From Verrucomicrobiota bacterium (lineage in GTDB: Bacteria; Verrucomicrobiota; Verrucomicrobiia; Limisphaerales; UBA9464), in contig JANYCC010000120.1 of NCBI GenBank assembly GCA_025360495.1, forward strand, positions 1 through 39,700: a stretch of 39,700 bases of DNA. The letters run 5' to 3'. The notes under the pieces were generated by a model. It saw only the letters and a program-made list of their open reading frames with translations, was not told where the DNA came from and did no database searches. Position 1 is the first letter of the stretch. Every line of letters starts with the position of its first letter. Shown here piece by piece: positions 16,905-24,817 of the stretch. A program made the translations under genes and the position numbers.

Positions 16905-17956
16905 CCATCGGGACCCGCCTGACCCTGTGGTATTCGGGGCTGCTGCTCGCGTCGCTGTTGGTCCTTTGCGGCGGCCTTTATTATGAACTGATCATCGAAC
17001 GCAACGCCGACCTCGCCGCCGGCCGGCAACGCGAACCGGTGGAACACGAGATCGACGAGGTGCTCCTCTATTATGCCATCCCCGCCGTGCTCGTGACCCT
17101 GGGCGGTGGCTGGTGGCTCATGCGCAAAGCCCTGTCTCCCGTCCGACGTCTCACCGCTGCGGCCGAGGGGATTTCCGCCCGGACCCTCGGCGATCGCCTG
17201 CCCCGCACCGGCAATGGCGACGAACTCGACCGTTTGACCGAGGTTTTCAACGCGATGCTCGGGCGATTGGAAGCCTCGTTCGCCCGGGAGCGCGAATTCA
17301 CCCTGCACGCCTCGCATGAACTCAAGACCCCTTTGACCATCATGCGCGGGCAGGTGGAGACCGCGCTGCGGGACGGTTCGCCCACCCCATCCCAAGGCGA
17401 ACTGTTGGGCGATCACCTCGATGAGATCCAGCGTCTCGCCGCCATTGTGGACAGCCTGTCGTTGCTGGCCCAAGCCGATGCCGGCCTCGTCGAATTCCGT
17501 CGCGAACCGGTGCGCTTGGACGAACTCGTGCACGATGCCTGCGCGGACGCCCGGCTCCTGGGCGAGGCGGCCGGATTGACGGTGGTGCCCGGCGAGGTCC
17601 AGACGCTCAGCGTCATGGGGGACCGTCGCCGACTGCGACAATTGTTGCTCGCGCTGACGGACAACGCCCTGAAATATAATCATCGCGGTGGCATCATCCG
17701 CTTCACGCTCCTGCGCTCCGGCGACCGGGCCGAACTGAGCATCGTCAACACCGGGCCTGGCATCCCTGCGGACAAGCTGCCGAGGGTGTTCGACCGTTTC
17801 TATCGGTGTGATCCCGCCCACGGCAGCACGGTGGAAGGTTCCGGTCTGGGCCTCAGTATCGCCCAATGGATTGTCACGTCGCACGGGGGCGACATCCGCC
17901 TGGCTTCCCGCATGGGGGAGGACACCACCGTCACCGTCCAGCTTCCCGGGGAGTAG
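16901..17956 (+). CDS. Sensor histidine kinase with minimal periplasmic loop
   Basis: This 351-residue inner-membrane kinase is partner of the upstream regulator. TM1 spans about 8-29 and TM2 about 56-75. A HAMP linker follows (SPVRRLTAAAEGIS), then the phospho-acceptor motif HASHELKTPL with His139. The catalytic domain has the N box (LTDNALKYNHRG), G1 (VNTGPGIP), F box (FDRFYR) and G2 (GSGLGLSIAQWI). The periplasmic stretch between the helices is only about 25-28 residues, against well over 100 in CusS or CzcS, and holds no Cys or Met cluster. Direct metal binding by a CusS-like sensor domain therefore seems unlikely. The stop codon TAG coincides with the start of a palindromic repeat. Confidence 0.92.
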   Translation: MTIGTRLTLWYSGLLLASLLVLCGGLYYELIIERNADLAAGRQREPVEHEIDEVLLYYAIPAVLVTLGGGWWLMRKALSPVRRLTAAAEGISARTLGDRLPRTGNGDELDRLTEVFNAMLGRLEASFAREREFTLHASHELKTPLTIMRGQVETALRDGSPTPSQGELLGDHLDEIQRLAAIVDSLSLLAQADAGLVEFRREPVRLDELVHDACADARLLGEAAGLTVVPGEVQTLSVMGDRRRLRQLLLALTDNALKYNHRGGIIRFTLLRSGDRAELSIVNTGPGIPADKLPRVFDRFYRCDPAHGSTVEGSGLGLSIAQWIVTSHGGDIRLASRMGEDTTVTVQLPGE

Positions 17957-18118
17957 CCGCCGAGGTACGAGGCGGACCTGTCCCGGCGAAGCGGAACCAA
18001 GCCGGCCCTGCAAGATCCGCCTCATGACTTCGTCGGCTACGGACCCTGCGTAGCCGACGAGGTACGAGGCGGAGGCTGGCTGGCCATGGAAAATCCGCCT
18101 CATGACTTCGTCGGCTAC
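17953..18118. repeat. Two tandem REP-like palindromic units
   Basis: Unit 1 (17953-18040) and unit 2 (18050-18118) each begin with gtagccg(c/a)cgaggtacga followed by ggcgga, and each end with the near-complement tccgcctcatgacttcgtcg followed by gctac. Both right arms are followed by ggacc, and the loops differ (38 and 19 nt). The pair fills the gap between two convergent genes. Its first bases overlap the kinase stop codon, and its end is 7 bp from the stop of the SGNH hydrolase. The arms could form strong hairpins and serve as a bidirectional terminator or mRNA-protecting element. Head-to-tail doubling with conserved arms and free loops resembles REP/BIME elements. Confidence 0.85.
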
Positions 18119-18125
18119 GGACCGT

Positions 18126-19742
18126 TCAGGGCCGCATCCTGACATAATGCATCGGACCCTCGGAATAAGGCATCCACTTCTGCCATCTCTGCCCGTCGCC
18201 TTGCAAGGGGCTCGCAGACCAATCCCTAAGGTCGTCCGATTCTTCGACATTTCCCCAACCGCTCACCAAAACACCCCCGATGCCGGGAAGACAATACAAC
18301 ACCCCGGGCGTGCCGATGTCAGGCCCCGATGGATCATAGATAATGACCTCCCCAATGACCTCGGATTCCGACGTCTGCGAGAAGACCAATTCATGCGGGC
18401 CGGTTTCGAGATTCGAGACCAGGTCCACCCACTCCGGGCTGCCCGATCCGGTCCGTCCCGAGACGCTGTCCACACCGGTCGGGATCGAGGACCAGGAAAA
18501 AACCATCCCGACCGACAACTCGGAGTAAAGGGCGTCCCAATACCAGTCTTGCGGTTGGATCACCACCCGTCCGCTCCGGGATCGGAAAGTCTCGTCCGTC
18601 GACCCGCTTCCATCGGCGCCCGTGCTCTCGCCGACCACCGAAAACTGGAAGGCGTTCGTGCGGGTGATGCTGTCGATCTGCAGGCTCCATTTCTCGGCCA
18701 CCATTGGCGCATCGGTCCGGATCTGAAGCAGACAGGGCCACTTTCCGCCCGGCCATGTGGAGGCCCTTCCGTGCACCGCCCCGCTCGGCCAGGCGCCCGG
18801 TGGACGGCCGTCCAACAGGATCCGCACGGTGCCATCGGTCGTCCGCACGTGGGCCACGACCCGGTTCCCGTTGAAGGTCAACCTCCGCTCCCCCGGCGCA
18901 CCGGCAGCCTCTTGCAGGGTCACCCGCCGGACCCGCCCACAGGCAAAGGGATCGGGTGACGGTATCAGCGACGGGCCGGAAACATAACGGGTTGCCAGCG
19001 ATCGCATCAATGCCTGCCCGGCGAGGTTGGGATGAACCGTGTCGAACAGCAGGGCTGCGATCGGAAGATGATTGTCCAGGAGGTATTGCTTCCACGGGGT
19101 CCTTATATCCGCCATGCAGGCACCATATTCCAAGGCGAGCTCCGGCAGGATCCGGCCGTCCCAATCGCCAATGCCCGGTGTCGCCAGCGAATCCCAGCCG
19201 ACATAATGATCGTTGATGAGCAGAATGTCGGCGGTGGTGCGGGCGCGGACCGAGGCGACCAGTCGGCGATAGGCATCCAGGTCCCCGTAGGCGTGAAAGA
19301 CCAGGAGATCCGGATTGAACGGATAGAGATCGGCTTCGGCCAGATGGACCAGGTACTGGGATGGGGACCCACCAATGCATCGGTTCTCGATGACCCAATC
19401 GCGTTGGGGATAAGTGTTGCGGACCTCATCCATCATCCGCATCGACCAGGGCTGGCCCGTGATCGATTGCCCGTAGATCAGCACCCGGATCGGGGGGCCG
19501 GGGTTGGTGGAGCGGCAGAGCGACTGGAACCGCTGGAGGTTCAGTTGTTGTTGCAGCACGGCCGGTTCATCGGCGTGGGCCAGCGGGAAGATCCAACCGG
19601 CAGCCGCCGCAAACACGGCAGGGAACAGGGCCCGGACAAAACGATGGAATCCCGACGGTCGCGGGTCTGTTTTCCATCGACCCCGTCCGCGCCCGTAGGC
19701 TGCGAGGTCGTCGGGAATATCGATGAATGATTGCCGGGTCAC
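18126..19742 (-). CDS. Exported SGNH/GDSL-type hydrolase
   Basis: This protein of about 538 residues has an SGNH esterase fold. Block I is VLIYGQSITG with nucleophile Ser93, a block II glycine is in NRCIGGSP (about 124), block III reads HAYGDLD, and block V is LFDTVHPN with Asp234 and His237. It may deacylate polysaccharides or other esters outside the cytoplasm. A hydrophobic signal region (VRALFPAVFAAAAGWIFPLA, 36-55) is preceded by an unusually long basic stretch. The GTG at 19742 was chosen because it leaves 44 bp after the upstream gene; no good Shine-Dalgarno is seen, so the start is uncertain. The C-terminal 250 residues form beta-rich domains ending in a W-containing beta domain (HYVRMRP), like other exported proteins here. 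It lies downstream of the PQQ dehydrogenase. Confidence 0.78.
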   Translation of the reverse strand: MTRQSFIDIPDDLAAYGRGRGRWKTDPRPSGFHRFVRALFPAVFAAAAGWIFPLAHADEPAVLQQQLNLQRFQSLCRSTNPGPPIRVLIYGQSITGQPWSMRMMDEVRNTYPQRDWVIENRCIGGSPSQYLVHLAEADLYPFNPDLLVFHAYGDLDAYRRLVASVRARTTADILLINDHYVGWDSLATPGIGDWDGRILPELALEYGACMADIRTPWKQYLLDNHLPIAALLFDTVHPNLAGQALMRSLATRYVSGPSLIPSPDPFACGRVRRVTLQEAAGAPGERRLTFNGNRVVAHVRTTDGTVRILLDGRPPGAWPSGAVHGRASTWPGGKWPCLLQIRTDAPMVAEKWSLQIDSITRTNAFQFSVVGESTGADGSGSTDETFRSRSGRVVIQPQDWYWDALYSELSVGMVFSWSSIPTGVDSVSGRTGSGSPEWVDLVSNLETGPHELVFSQTSESEVIGEVIIYDPSGPDIGTPGVLYCLPGIGGVLVSGWGNVEESDDLRDWSASPLQGDGQRWQKWMPYSEGPMHYVRMRP

Positions 19743-19786
19743 AGTGCGTGTTCGATTCTGGCACGACCCCGGTCGGGGGGCCAGCC

Positions 19787-22432
19787 TCAGGGCGTGACGA
19801 CCCGCACCCGGAAGAACCGCGCGTCGGCCCCCTCGGGCAACACCACGTCCACCCACTCCTCGCCTGACGGGAAAAACAACCGGTTGGTCGGGTCGTCCAC
19901 CGGGTCCCAATCCGGACCTTCAGGCGCATCCGACATCTCGACAATGAACCCGCGGTTGGGTTTCCGCAGGTACCGCAGGCGCACGCCTTGGGCATTCCGC
20001 GCGATGGCCGGACGCCAGGCGTCGAAGTTATTGATGGGGGAGGTTCCCAACATGTACTCGAGGTAATTCGGGATGCCATCCCAGTCCGTGTCCTGGTCCG
20101 GTCCGCCGGCCCAGGAGACATTGTCGGGCCCGAAATAATTGGTGGCCCATTGTCCGTAGGTCTGTCGCGCAGGAAGATCGTTGGTGATCCAGTGGGCGAC
20201 CAGGGACACCGCCTGGGCATTCACTTCAAACGTGCCCAACGGTGGCATGTGCAACGGTCCCAAACCCGACAATCGGATATACATCGACGAATGCTGGAGA
20301 TCCCCCGTCGCGACAATCTTCGTGCCGTCGGAACCGATGTTGTGCCAGGCGGGCCCATCGACGATCCCCGCCTCGTCGAGCGGGGTTTTCAGGCGGGCGT
20401 CCCAAGTGGCCCCGGTCGTCCCGCCGGGTTGGTGGCACTGGACACAATTCGCGGCGAGAAACGCCTTGATGCGTGATTCCCGGCTCCAGGTTTCGTCCCC
20501 GAGGGCTGGCAACCGTGGCAGCAGATTGGGATGGATATCCGGGTCCGCATAGAAGTAGCCGGCCTCCTGCAACACCGTGATCAGGTTGCGCCGTAGTCCG
20601 CCCCCATTCACATCCGTGTCGTGGTTCAATTGCGCGGTGTTGAAGGACAGGGCCAGGCCACCCACCGCCGTATGGCACGCCAGGCACTCATTGCGTCCCG
20701 GAAAGCGCCAGTGTTGCGTGCGGCCGCCGGCGCCATCGTCGATCTTCAGATCGGTCTCCGCACCCTCCGCCGGCACCAGATCGGCGTCCGTCCCCGCATC
20801 GTTCCAGCGATAGGTGGCGCCATAGACACCGTCCTCCGTCCGCACCAACAACCGGGTCTCCAAGCGTCTCGTTGCCGGCGGTGTCACCGTGTTGGTCGGG
20901 AAATCGAAATGCTTCACCCAGACCGTCCCCGCCGGCGATTCCCACGGATCGTCCGCATGGAATCCGATCTGATCCGCCGCGTTCGGCACACAAAACCAGC
21001 GGCGCTTGATCGCATGGTCGGACCAGAACAGTTGGTTCACATCATAGGGTATGACCCCGGGATTCGGGGTCAGGGTTGTCAGATCGGCGAAAACCCCGGT
21101 GGCGGAGAGCTTGTCCGGCAAGGGGTCGCCAGGTTCCTCCACCCGCTTCAACCGGACCACACCTCCGAGCCCGCCCATCAGGATCTCGCCGGTGGCCGGA
21201 TCCAGCCCGGCCGTCACCAACCCCGACCACCAGGTCAACTGCTCGGGGGGCGCATGCAGGCCGTTTCCCAAGGGTCGCATCTGGCTGAATTGCCCGCCAA
21301 AATCCCCAAAGAGATAGGTCCCGTCCAGCTCGGGATAAGTGGCGCCCCGATAGAAGAGGCTGGCCGTGACCGCAGCCCGACCCTCCGTGTGTTCATACTC
21401 ATAGACCGGGTCGGTGAGCCCCCGCGCCGGCACCCAGAACGGCCACGGTTTGGTGCCTTCTTTCATCACCCATCCATAATGCGCACCGGGCACCACGATG
21501 TTGACCTCCTCGCGTGACGCATCGCCCACATCGTTGCAATAAAGGGTGCCCAGCAATGGATCGAACGAAAACCTCCAGGGATTGCGGAACCCGACCGCAT
21601 AGAACTCCCCCCGCAGGTGATCCCGGTCCAAGACGATCGGCAGCACGTCGTCGCCGATGACATAATTCGTCCGTCCCAGGAACGGGTTGTCCGGGGGCAC
21701 CAGGTAGGTGCCCGGATGCACCGCCGGATGCGGGCTGGGGGGCAGTCCGCCCGCGCGCGCGTCCGGATCGATCCGCATCACCGCACTGAAAAAATTATGA
21801 TCGAACAAGCCCGCGTTCTCATACCCGTAATCCCCACCCTCGTCCCCCAGCGTCACATAGAGATAGCCGTCCGGTCCAAAATGCAGGTCGCCGGATTGGT
21901 GCCAGGGATGGCGGTCGTATTGGGAGATCAGCGGTTCCTCGGACGCGGCGTCGGCCCGGTTCGGGTTCTGGGGATCGACATGGAAACGGGAGAGCCGGTC
22001 GTACACGTTGGTCGTGTCCGGCTGTTTCCAGGTATAGAAGACGAAGAACTGCCCGTTGGTTGCGAATCCCGGGTGGAACACAAAACTGCACAACCCGTCC
22101 TCCTCCCCGGTCTGGGTGCGCTCCCGGATGTCCAGGAAGGTCTCCACGTGCGGGTTCGCCAGGTCCGGGATCACGCGGATCAACCCGGGCAGTTCCCCGA
22201 CGAACAGCCGGCCGGTCTCCCGCGGCGGTGCGGCCAGGGTCACCACCGTGTTGGTCAGCGCCGAGGGGAGCACCGGGTCCAGCCAATAGGCCGTGCTGGG
22301 CGTCACCGGCGGCATCCGCAACGTGGTGTTCTCCACCCTCGAATAACTGCCGCCCCGGGCCAGGTCGGCGCAATAACCCACCCAAACCAGCAAAAATATC
22401 CAGTGCCGCATTGTTCTCCAATGGTTTGTCAT
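19787..22432 (-). CDS. Exported PQQ-type sugar dehydrogenase fused to cytochrome c-like domain
   Basis: This 881-residue exported protein begins with a signal peptide (hydrophobic core about 10-22). Residues ~50-430 form a six-bladed propeller of the glucose/sorbosone dehydrogenase type, with HPWHQSGDLHFGPDGYLY (175-192), GFRNPWRFSFDP (281-292) and GDFGGQFSQM. Such domains oxidise sugars with PQQ. A second part (about 440-750) contains two haem-c motifs, CLACH (583-587) and CVQCH (663-667), with a possible axial Met near LHMPPLG (728-734), so electrons could pass to haem in the same chain. A calcium-type linker (DQDTDWDGIPNYLEYMLGTS, 779-798) leads to a C-terminal beta domain ending RFFRVRVVTP. 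It is divergent from the GT2 gene and followed by the SGNH hydrolase gene. Confidence 0.9.
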   Translation of the reverse strand: MTNHWRTMRHWIFLLVWVGYCADLARGGSYSRVENTTLRMPPVTPSTAYWLDPVLPSALTNTVVTLAAPPRETGRLFVGELPGLIRVIPDLANPHVETFLDIRERTQTGEEDGLCSFVFHPGFATNGQFFVFYTWKQPDTTNVYDRLSRFHVDPQNPNRADAASEEPLISQYDRHPWHQSGDLHFGPDGYLYVTLGDEGGDYGYENAGLFDHNFFSAVMRIDPDARAGGLPPSPHPAVHPGTYLVPPDNPFLGRTNYVIGDDVLPIVLDRDHLRGEFYAVGFRNPWRFSFDPLLGTLYCNDVGDASREEVNIVVPGAHYGWVMKEGTKPWPFWVPARGLTDPVYEYEHTEGRAAVTASLFYRGATYPELDGTYLFGDFGGQFSQMRPLGNGLHAPPEQLTWWSGLVTAGLDPATGEILMGGLGGVVRLKRVEEPGDPLPDKLSATGVFADLTTLTPNPGVIPYDVNQLFWSDHAIKRRWFCVPNAADQIGFHADDPWESPAGTVWVKHFDFPTNTVTPPATRRLETRLLVRTEDGVYGATYRWNDAGTDADLVPAEGAETDLKIDDGAGGRTQHWRFPGRNECLACHTAVGGLALSFNTAQLNHDTDVNGGGLRRNLITVLQEAGYFYADPDIHPNLLPRLPALGDETWSRESRIKAFLAANCVQCHQPGGTTGATWDARLKTPLDEAGIVDGPAWHNIGSDGTKIVATGDLQHSSMYIRLSGLGPLHMPPLGTFEVNAQAVSLVAHWITNDLPARQTYGQWATNYFGPDNVSWAGGPDQDTDWDGIPNYLEYMLGTSPINNFDAWRPAIARNAQGVRLRYLRKPNRGFIVEMSDAPEGPDWDPVDDPTNRLFFPSGEEWVDVVLPEGADARFFRVRVVTP

Positions 22433-22554
22433 CCGGGCCGGACCCGGGTGACAGAACCCAAAAGCCCGATTTCAAACAGCGTGACAGCAAGAGACGTGCA
22501 CGTCGCACCACCGGTTGCAAAATACTCACCCTCAGGTTTCGATCAACCCCGTTC

Positions 22555-23439
22555 ATGGCCCCCACGCCGCTCAGCCTCGTCGTCCGCACCCTCAATGCCG
22601 AGGCCGGCCTGCGCGAATTCCTCGCCCATCTCCATCGCCGGCCCGGCGACCAACTCATCATCGTCGATTCGGGTTCCACCGACGCCACCCTCGACCTCGC
22701 CCGCGCCGCCGGGGCGGAAATCGTGCCCCTGGCCGCCGACCGGTTCACGTACGGCCGGTCCCTCAACGTGGGTTTCGCCGCCGCCCGACACGACTGGATC
22801 CTCGCCCTCAGCTCACATGTCGTGCCGGTCCGGCCCGATTTCCTGGACGTTTACCGGCAGGCGATCCCCCGGTTTCCCGCCGGGGTGGTGGCCGCCGCCG
22901 GTCCGCTGGTGCGCAGCGATGGGGAACGCGGGATGACCGGCGGGATCACCTTCTATGAGGGCGCCGATTTCCTCCGTGGTTTCGAGTTCGGCGGGGGCAA
23001 TCCGAACTGCCTGTACCGGCGCCAGACTTGGGCCGCCCGGCCGTTCGACGAATCCCTCGGCGGCGGCGAGGACACCGAATGGTACGTCTGGGCGATCGTC
23101 GCCGGCCACACCCTCGCCGCGGTCCATGCCGCGGAGGTTTACTATCGGTTCCGGCGGCATTGGGGCGCTTTTGTCTATAAGGGACGCATCGATCACCGGA
23201 TCTCACACCGGTACCTCGAGTGCCATCAACCGTCCCTGGCCGGCCTGTTTGTCCGCGCCGCCAAGCTCGGGTTATACGCCGTCCAAGGCCGCGTCGGGTG
23301 GCCCGATGTGAAGGGCAGCCTGGGCCACTGCTGGGGCACCTACTTGGAGGCCCGGGCGATCCGGAAACGGGGCGACCGGGGCGGACTCCTCCGTGAACTC
23401 CTGGCCCGTCGTCCCCTGGATCCCAAACCCGGGGGTTGA
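22555..23439 (+). CDS. GT2-family glycosyltransferase
   Basis: This 294-residue cytosolic or peripheral GT-A enzyme transfers a sugar from a nucleotide donor, probably for polysaccharide or glycolipid synthesis. The N-terminal nucleotide-binding strand is SLVVRTLNAE, then DSGSTD at 38-43. At the DxD position the sequence reads LALSSHVVP (84-91), a Ser-Ser-His variant seen in some GT2 subgroups, so metal use may differ. An ED acceptor-side motif occurs as GGGEDTEWYVWA. The C-terminal third is basic and amphipathic. The ATG at 22555 gives a standard GT2 N-terminus. It converges on a GT4 gene, with an inverted repeat between them. Confidence 0.88.
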   Translation: MAPTPLSLVVRTLNAEAGLREFLAHLHRRPGDQLIIVDSGSTDATLDLARAAGAEIVPLAADRFTYGRSLNVGFAAARHDWILALSSHVVPVRPDFLDVYRQAIPRFPAGVVAAAGPLVRSDGERGMTGGITFYEGADFLRGFEFGGGNPNCLYRRQTWAARPFDESLGGGEDTEWYVWAIVAGHTLAAVHAAEVYYRFRRHWGAFVYKGRIDHRISHRYLECHQPSLAGLFVRAAKLGLYAVQGRVGWPDVKGSLGHCWGTYLEARAIRKRGDRGGLLRELLARRPLDPKPGG

Positions 23440-23502
23440 ACCCACCAAATTTCCACCCGGAAAGGCTGCCTCAGCCGTTTCGATTCAGCGGAAGCCGGAG
23501 GA

Positions 23503-23645
23503 TTTCACGCAAAGAACGCCAAGCGCGCCAAGATCAGGGAGGATCTCACGGCCAAGAATCACGCACCCAACCATGAGGGGTGATCCGCCCCGTGGATCAG
23601 AACCGACGCCCCCTTCTTTGCGGCCTTGGCGATCTTTGCGTGAAA
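23503..23645. repeat. Inverted repeat with 9-bp-periodic arms (second family)
   Basis: The left arm (23503-23532) consists of ttt followed by cacgcaaag, aacgccaag and cgcgccaag. The right arm (23616-23645) is its near-complement, made of ctttgcggc, cttggcgat and ctttgcgtg followed by aaa. About 25 of 30 positions pair. The 83-nt loop has no coding potential that I recognise. It lies in the 236-bp gap between convergent GT2 and GT4 genes and otherwise nothing is seen in that gap. The unit length of 9 bp and three units per arm are the same as at 10481-10566. Confidence 0.82.
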
Positions 23646-23675
23646 TACCTTCTGCAGGGAAAAGCCGAGGGGCTT

Positions 23676-24806
23676 TCAGGCGGATCGCAAGGCCTGCGCC
23701 AAAGCCACCAGATGGGCCCGCAGTGAATGGTTTCGCTCATATCGTTCGCGAAACTGCAGGCCATCCTCCTCCATCGCCACCCGCAGCAACGCCCGCGCCG
23801 CCGCCTCCGGATCCCGCGGTTCCACCAATCCCGCGTAATTCTCCGGCATCATCTCCGGGATTCCACGCCATCGGGTCGTGACCACCGGCAGCCCGTAAGC
23901 CATGGCCTCGATCAGATTCAGAGGCTGGCCCTCGTTGGCGAAATAACTTGGGAACAGGAACACGTCCGCGCCCAGCAGTTCCCGCTCCTTGGCCGCGCCC
24001 GTGACGAATCCGGCGTGCTCCACCACCCCGGCCAGGTCGGGCTGCGCCACGCGTTCCCGGTACGCCCGCTCCTCCTCCGCGGTCACGAAAGTCCCCGCCA
24101 CGCGGATCCGGAACCGGATCCGGCCCTCCGTCCGGTTCGCCAACACCACCGCCTCCAAGGCATCGAACAGCCCTTTGTCCCGGGTGCAATGGGCGAGAAA
24201 AAGCACCCGCACCCCGCCTCCCCCGACGCGCACCTCCCGCTGCGCCCGCCGCAGGGGGGCCAGCTCGGCCGCGAATCGGGGACACGGGTCCGGGACGCCG
24301 TTCGCCACCCGCTCCACCCGTCGGGGAAAAAATTCGCGGGCGTCGGCCTCGTTGAATCCCGAAAGCACGACCGCCAGGTCCGCCCCGTCCAGCAACCGGT
24401 GCGAGATCCATCGTTCCCAGCCCCGGCCGTGTTCACGCAGCCAGGCCCCGAGTCCCACGGCGTGCCAATGCAGGATCAGTTTTCCGAACCACGGCCGCAG
24501 CAGCAGCAACACGATCCAATCGCGGTACAAGGACGCCCGTTTCGGCGGGCTCGGGATATAATATAATATCGTCGCGCCATCCCGGAACCGGGCCCGCAAG
24601 GCCGCGAAACAATACCGGAGCAGCCGTCCCAGTTTCCCGCCCCGCGCACTGCCCACGTCCGCCAGGTTGTCCGACAACCGGGCATCCACATGCACCACCT
24701 CCACACCCAGCGACGGGTCGGACCGGAAACCGTCCACCAGATAGGCCACCATCTGGCTCTGACCGTGGAGTGGCGGTGGGATGTGGGCGAAAACCAGCAG
24801 CTTCAT
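23676..24806 (-). CDS. GT4-family (GT-B) glycosyltransferase
   Basis: This 376-residue retaining glycosyltransferase has the GT-B fold used in exopolysaccharide, lipopolysaccharide and glycolipid assembly. The N-terminal acceptor domain starts with LLVFAHIPPPLHGQSQM, in which the HGQS loop is typical. The C-terminal donor domain has the EX7E motif (NEGQPLNLIEAMAYG, Glu292 and Glu300) and VLFLAHCTRDKGLFDALEA at its start. No membrane helix or signal is obvious apart from a hydrophobic stretch near 118-128. It is divergent in function from the GT1 enzyme and faces GT2 tail to tail. The 11-bp spacing to the Gfo/Idh/MocA gene upstream on the same strand suggests co-transcription. Confidence 0.9.
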   Translation of the reverse strand: MKLLVFAHIPPPLHGQSQMVAYLVDGFRSDPSLGVEVVHVDARLSDNLADVGSARGGKLGRLLRYCFAALRARFRDGATILYYIPSPPKRASLYRDWIVLLLLRPWFGKLILHWHAVGLGAWLREHGRGWERWISHRLLDGADLAVVLSGFNEADAREFFPRRVERVANGVPDPCPRFAAELAPLRRAQREVRVGGGGVRVLFLAHCTRDKGLFDALEAVVLANRTEGRIRFRIRVAGTFVTAEEERAYRERVAQPDLAGVVEHAGFVTGAAKERELLGADVFLFPSYFANEGQPLNLIEAMAYGLPVVTTRWRGIPEMMPENYAGLVEPRDPEAAARALLRVAMEEDGLQFRERYERNHSLRAHLVALAQALRSA

Positions 24807-24817
24807 GCAGTGCTCGC

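Noticed and set aside
17953-18118. CRISPR array
   Set aside because: Only two repeats, each itself a large palindrome with internal loops of unequal length, and no cas genes.
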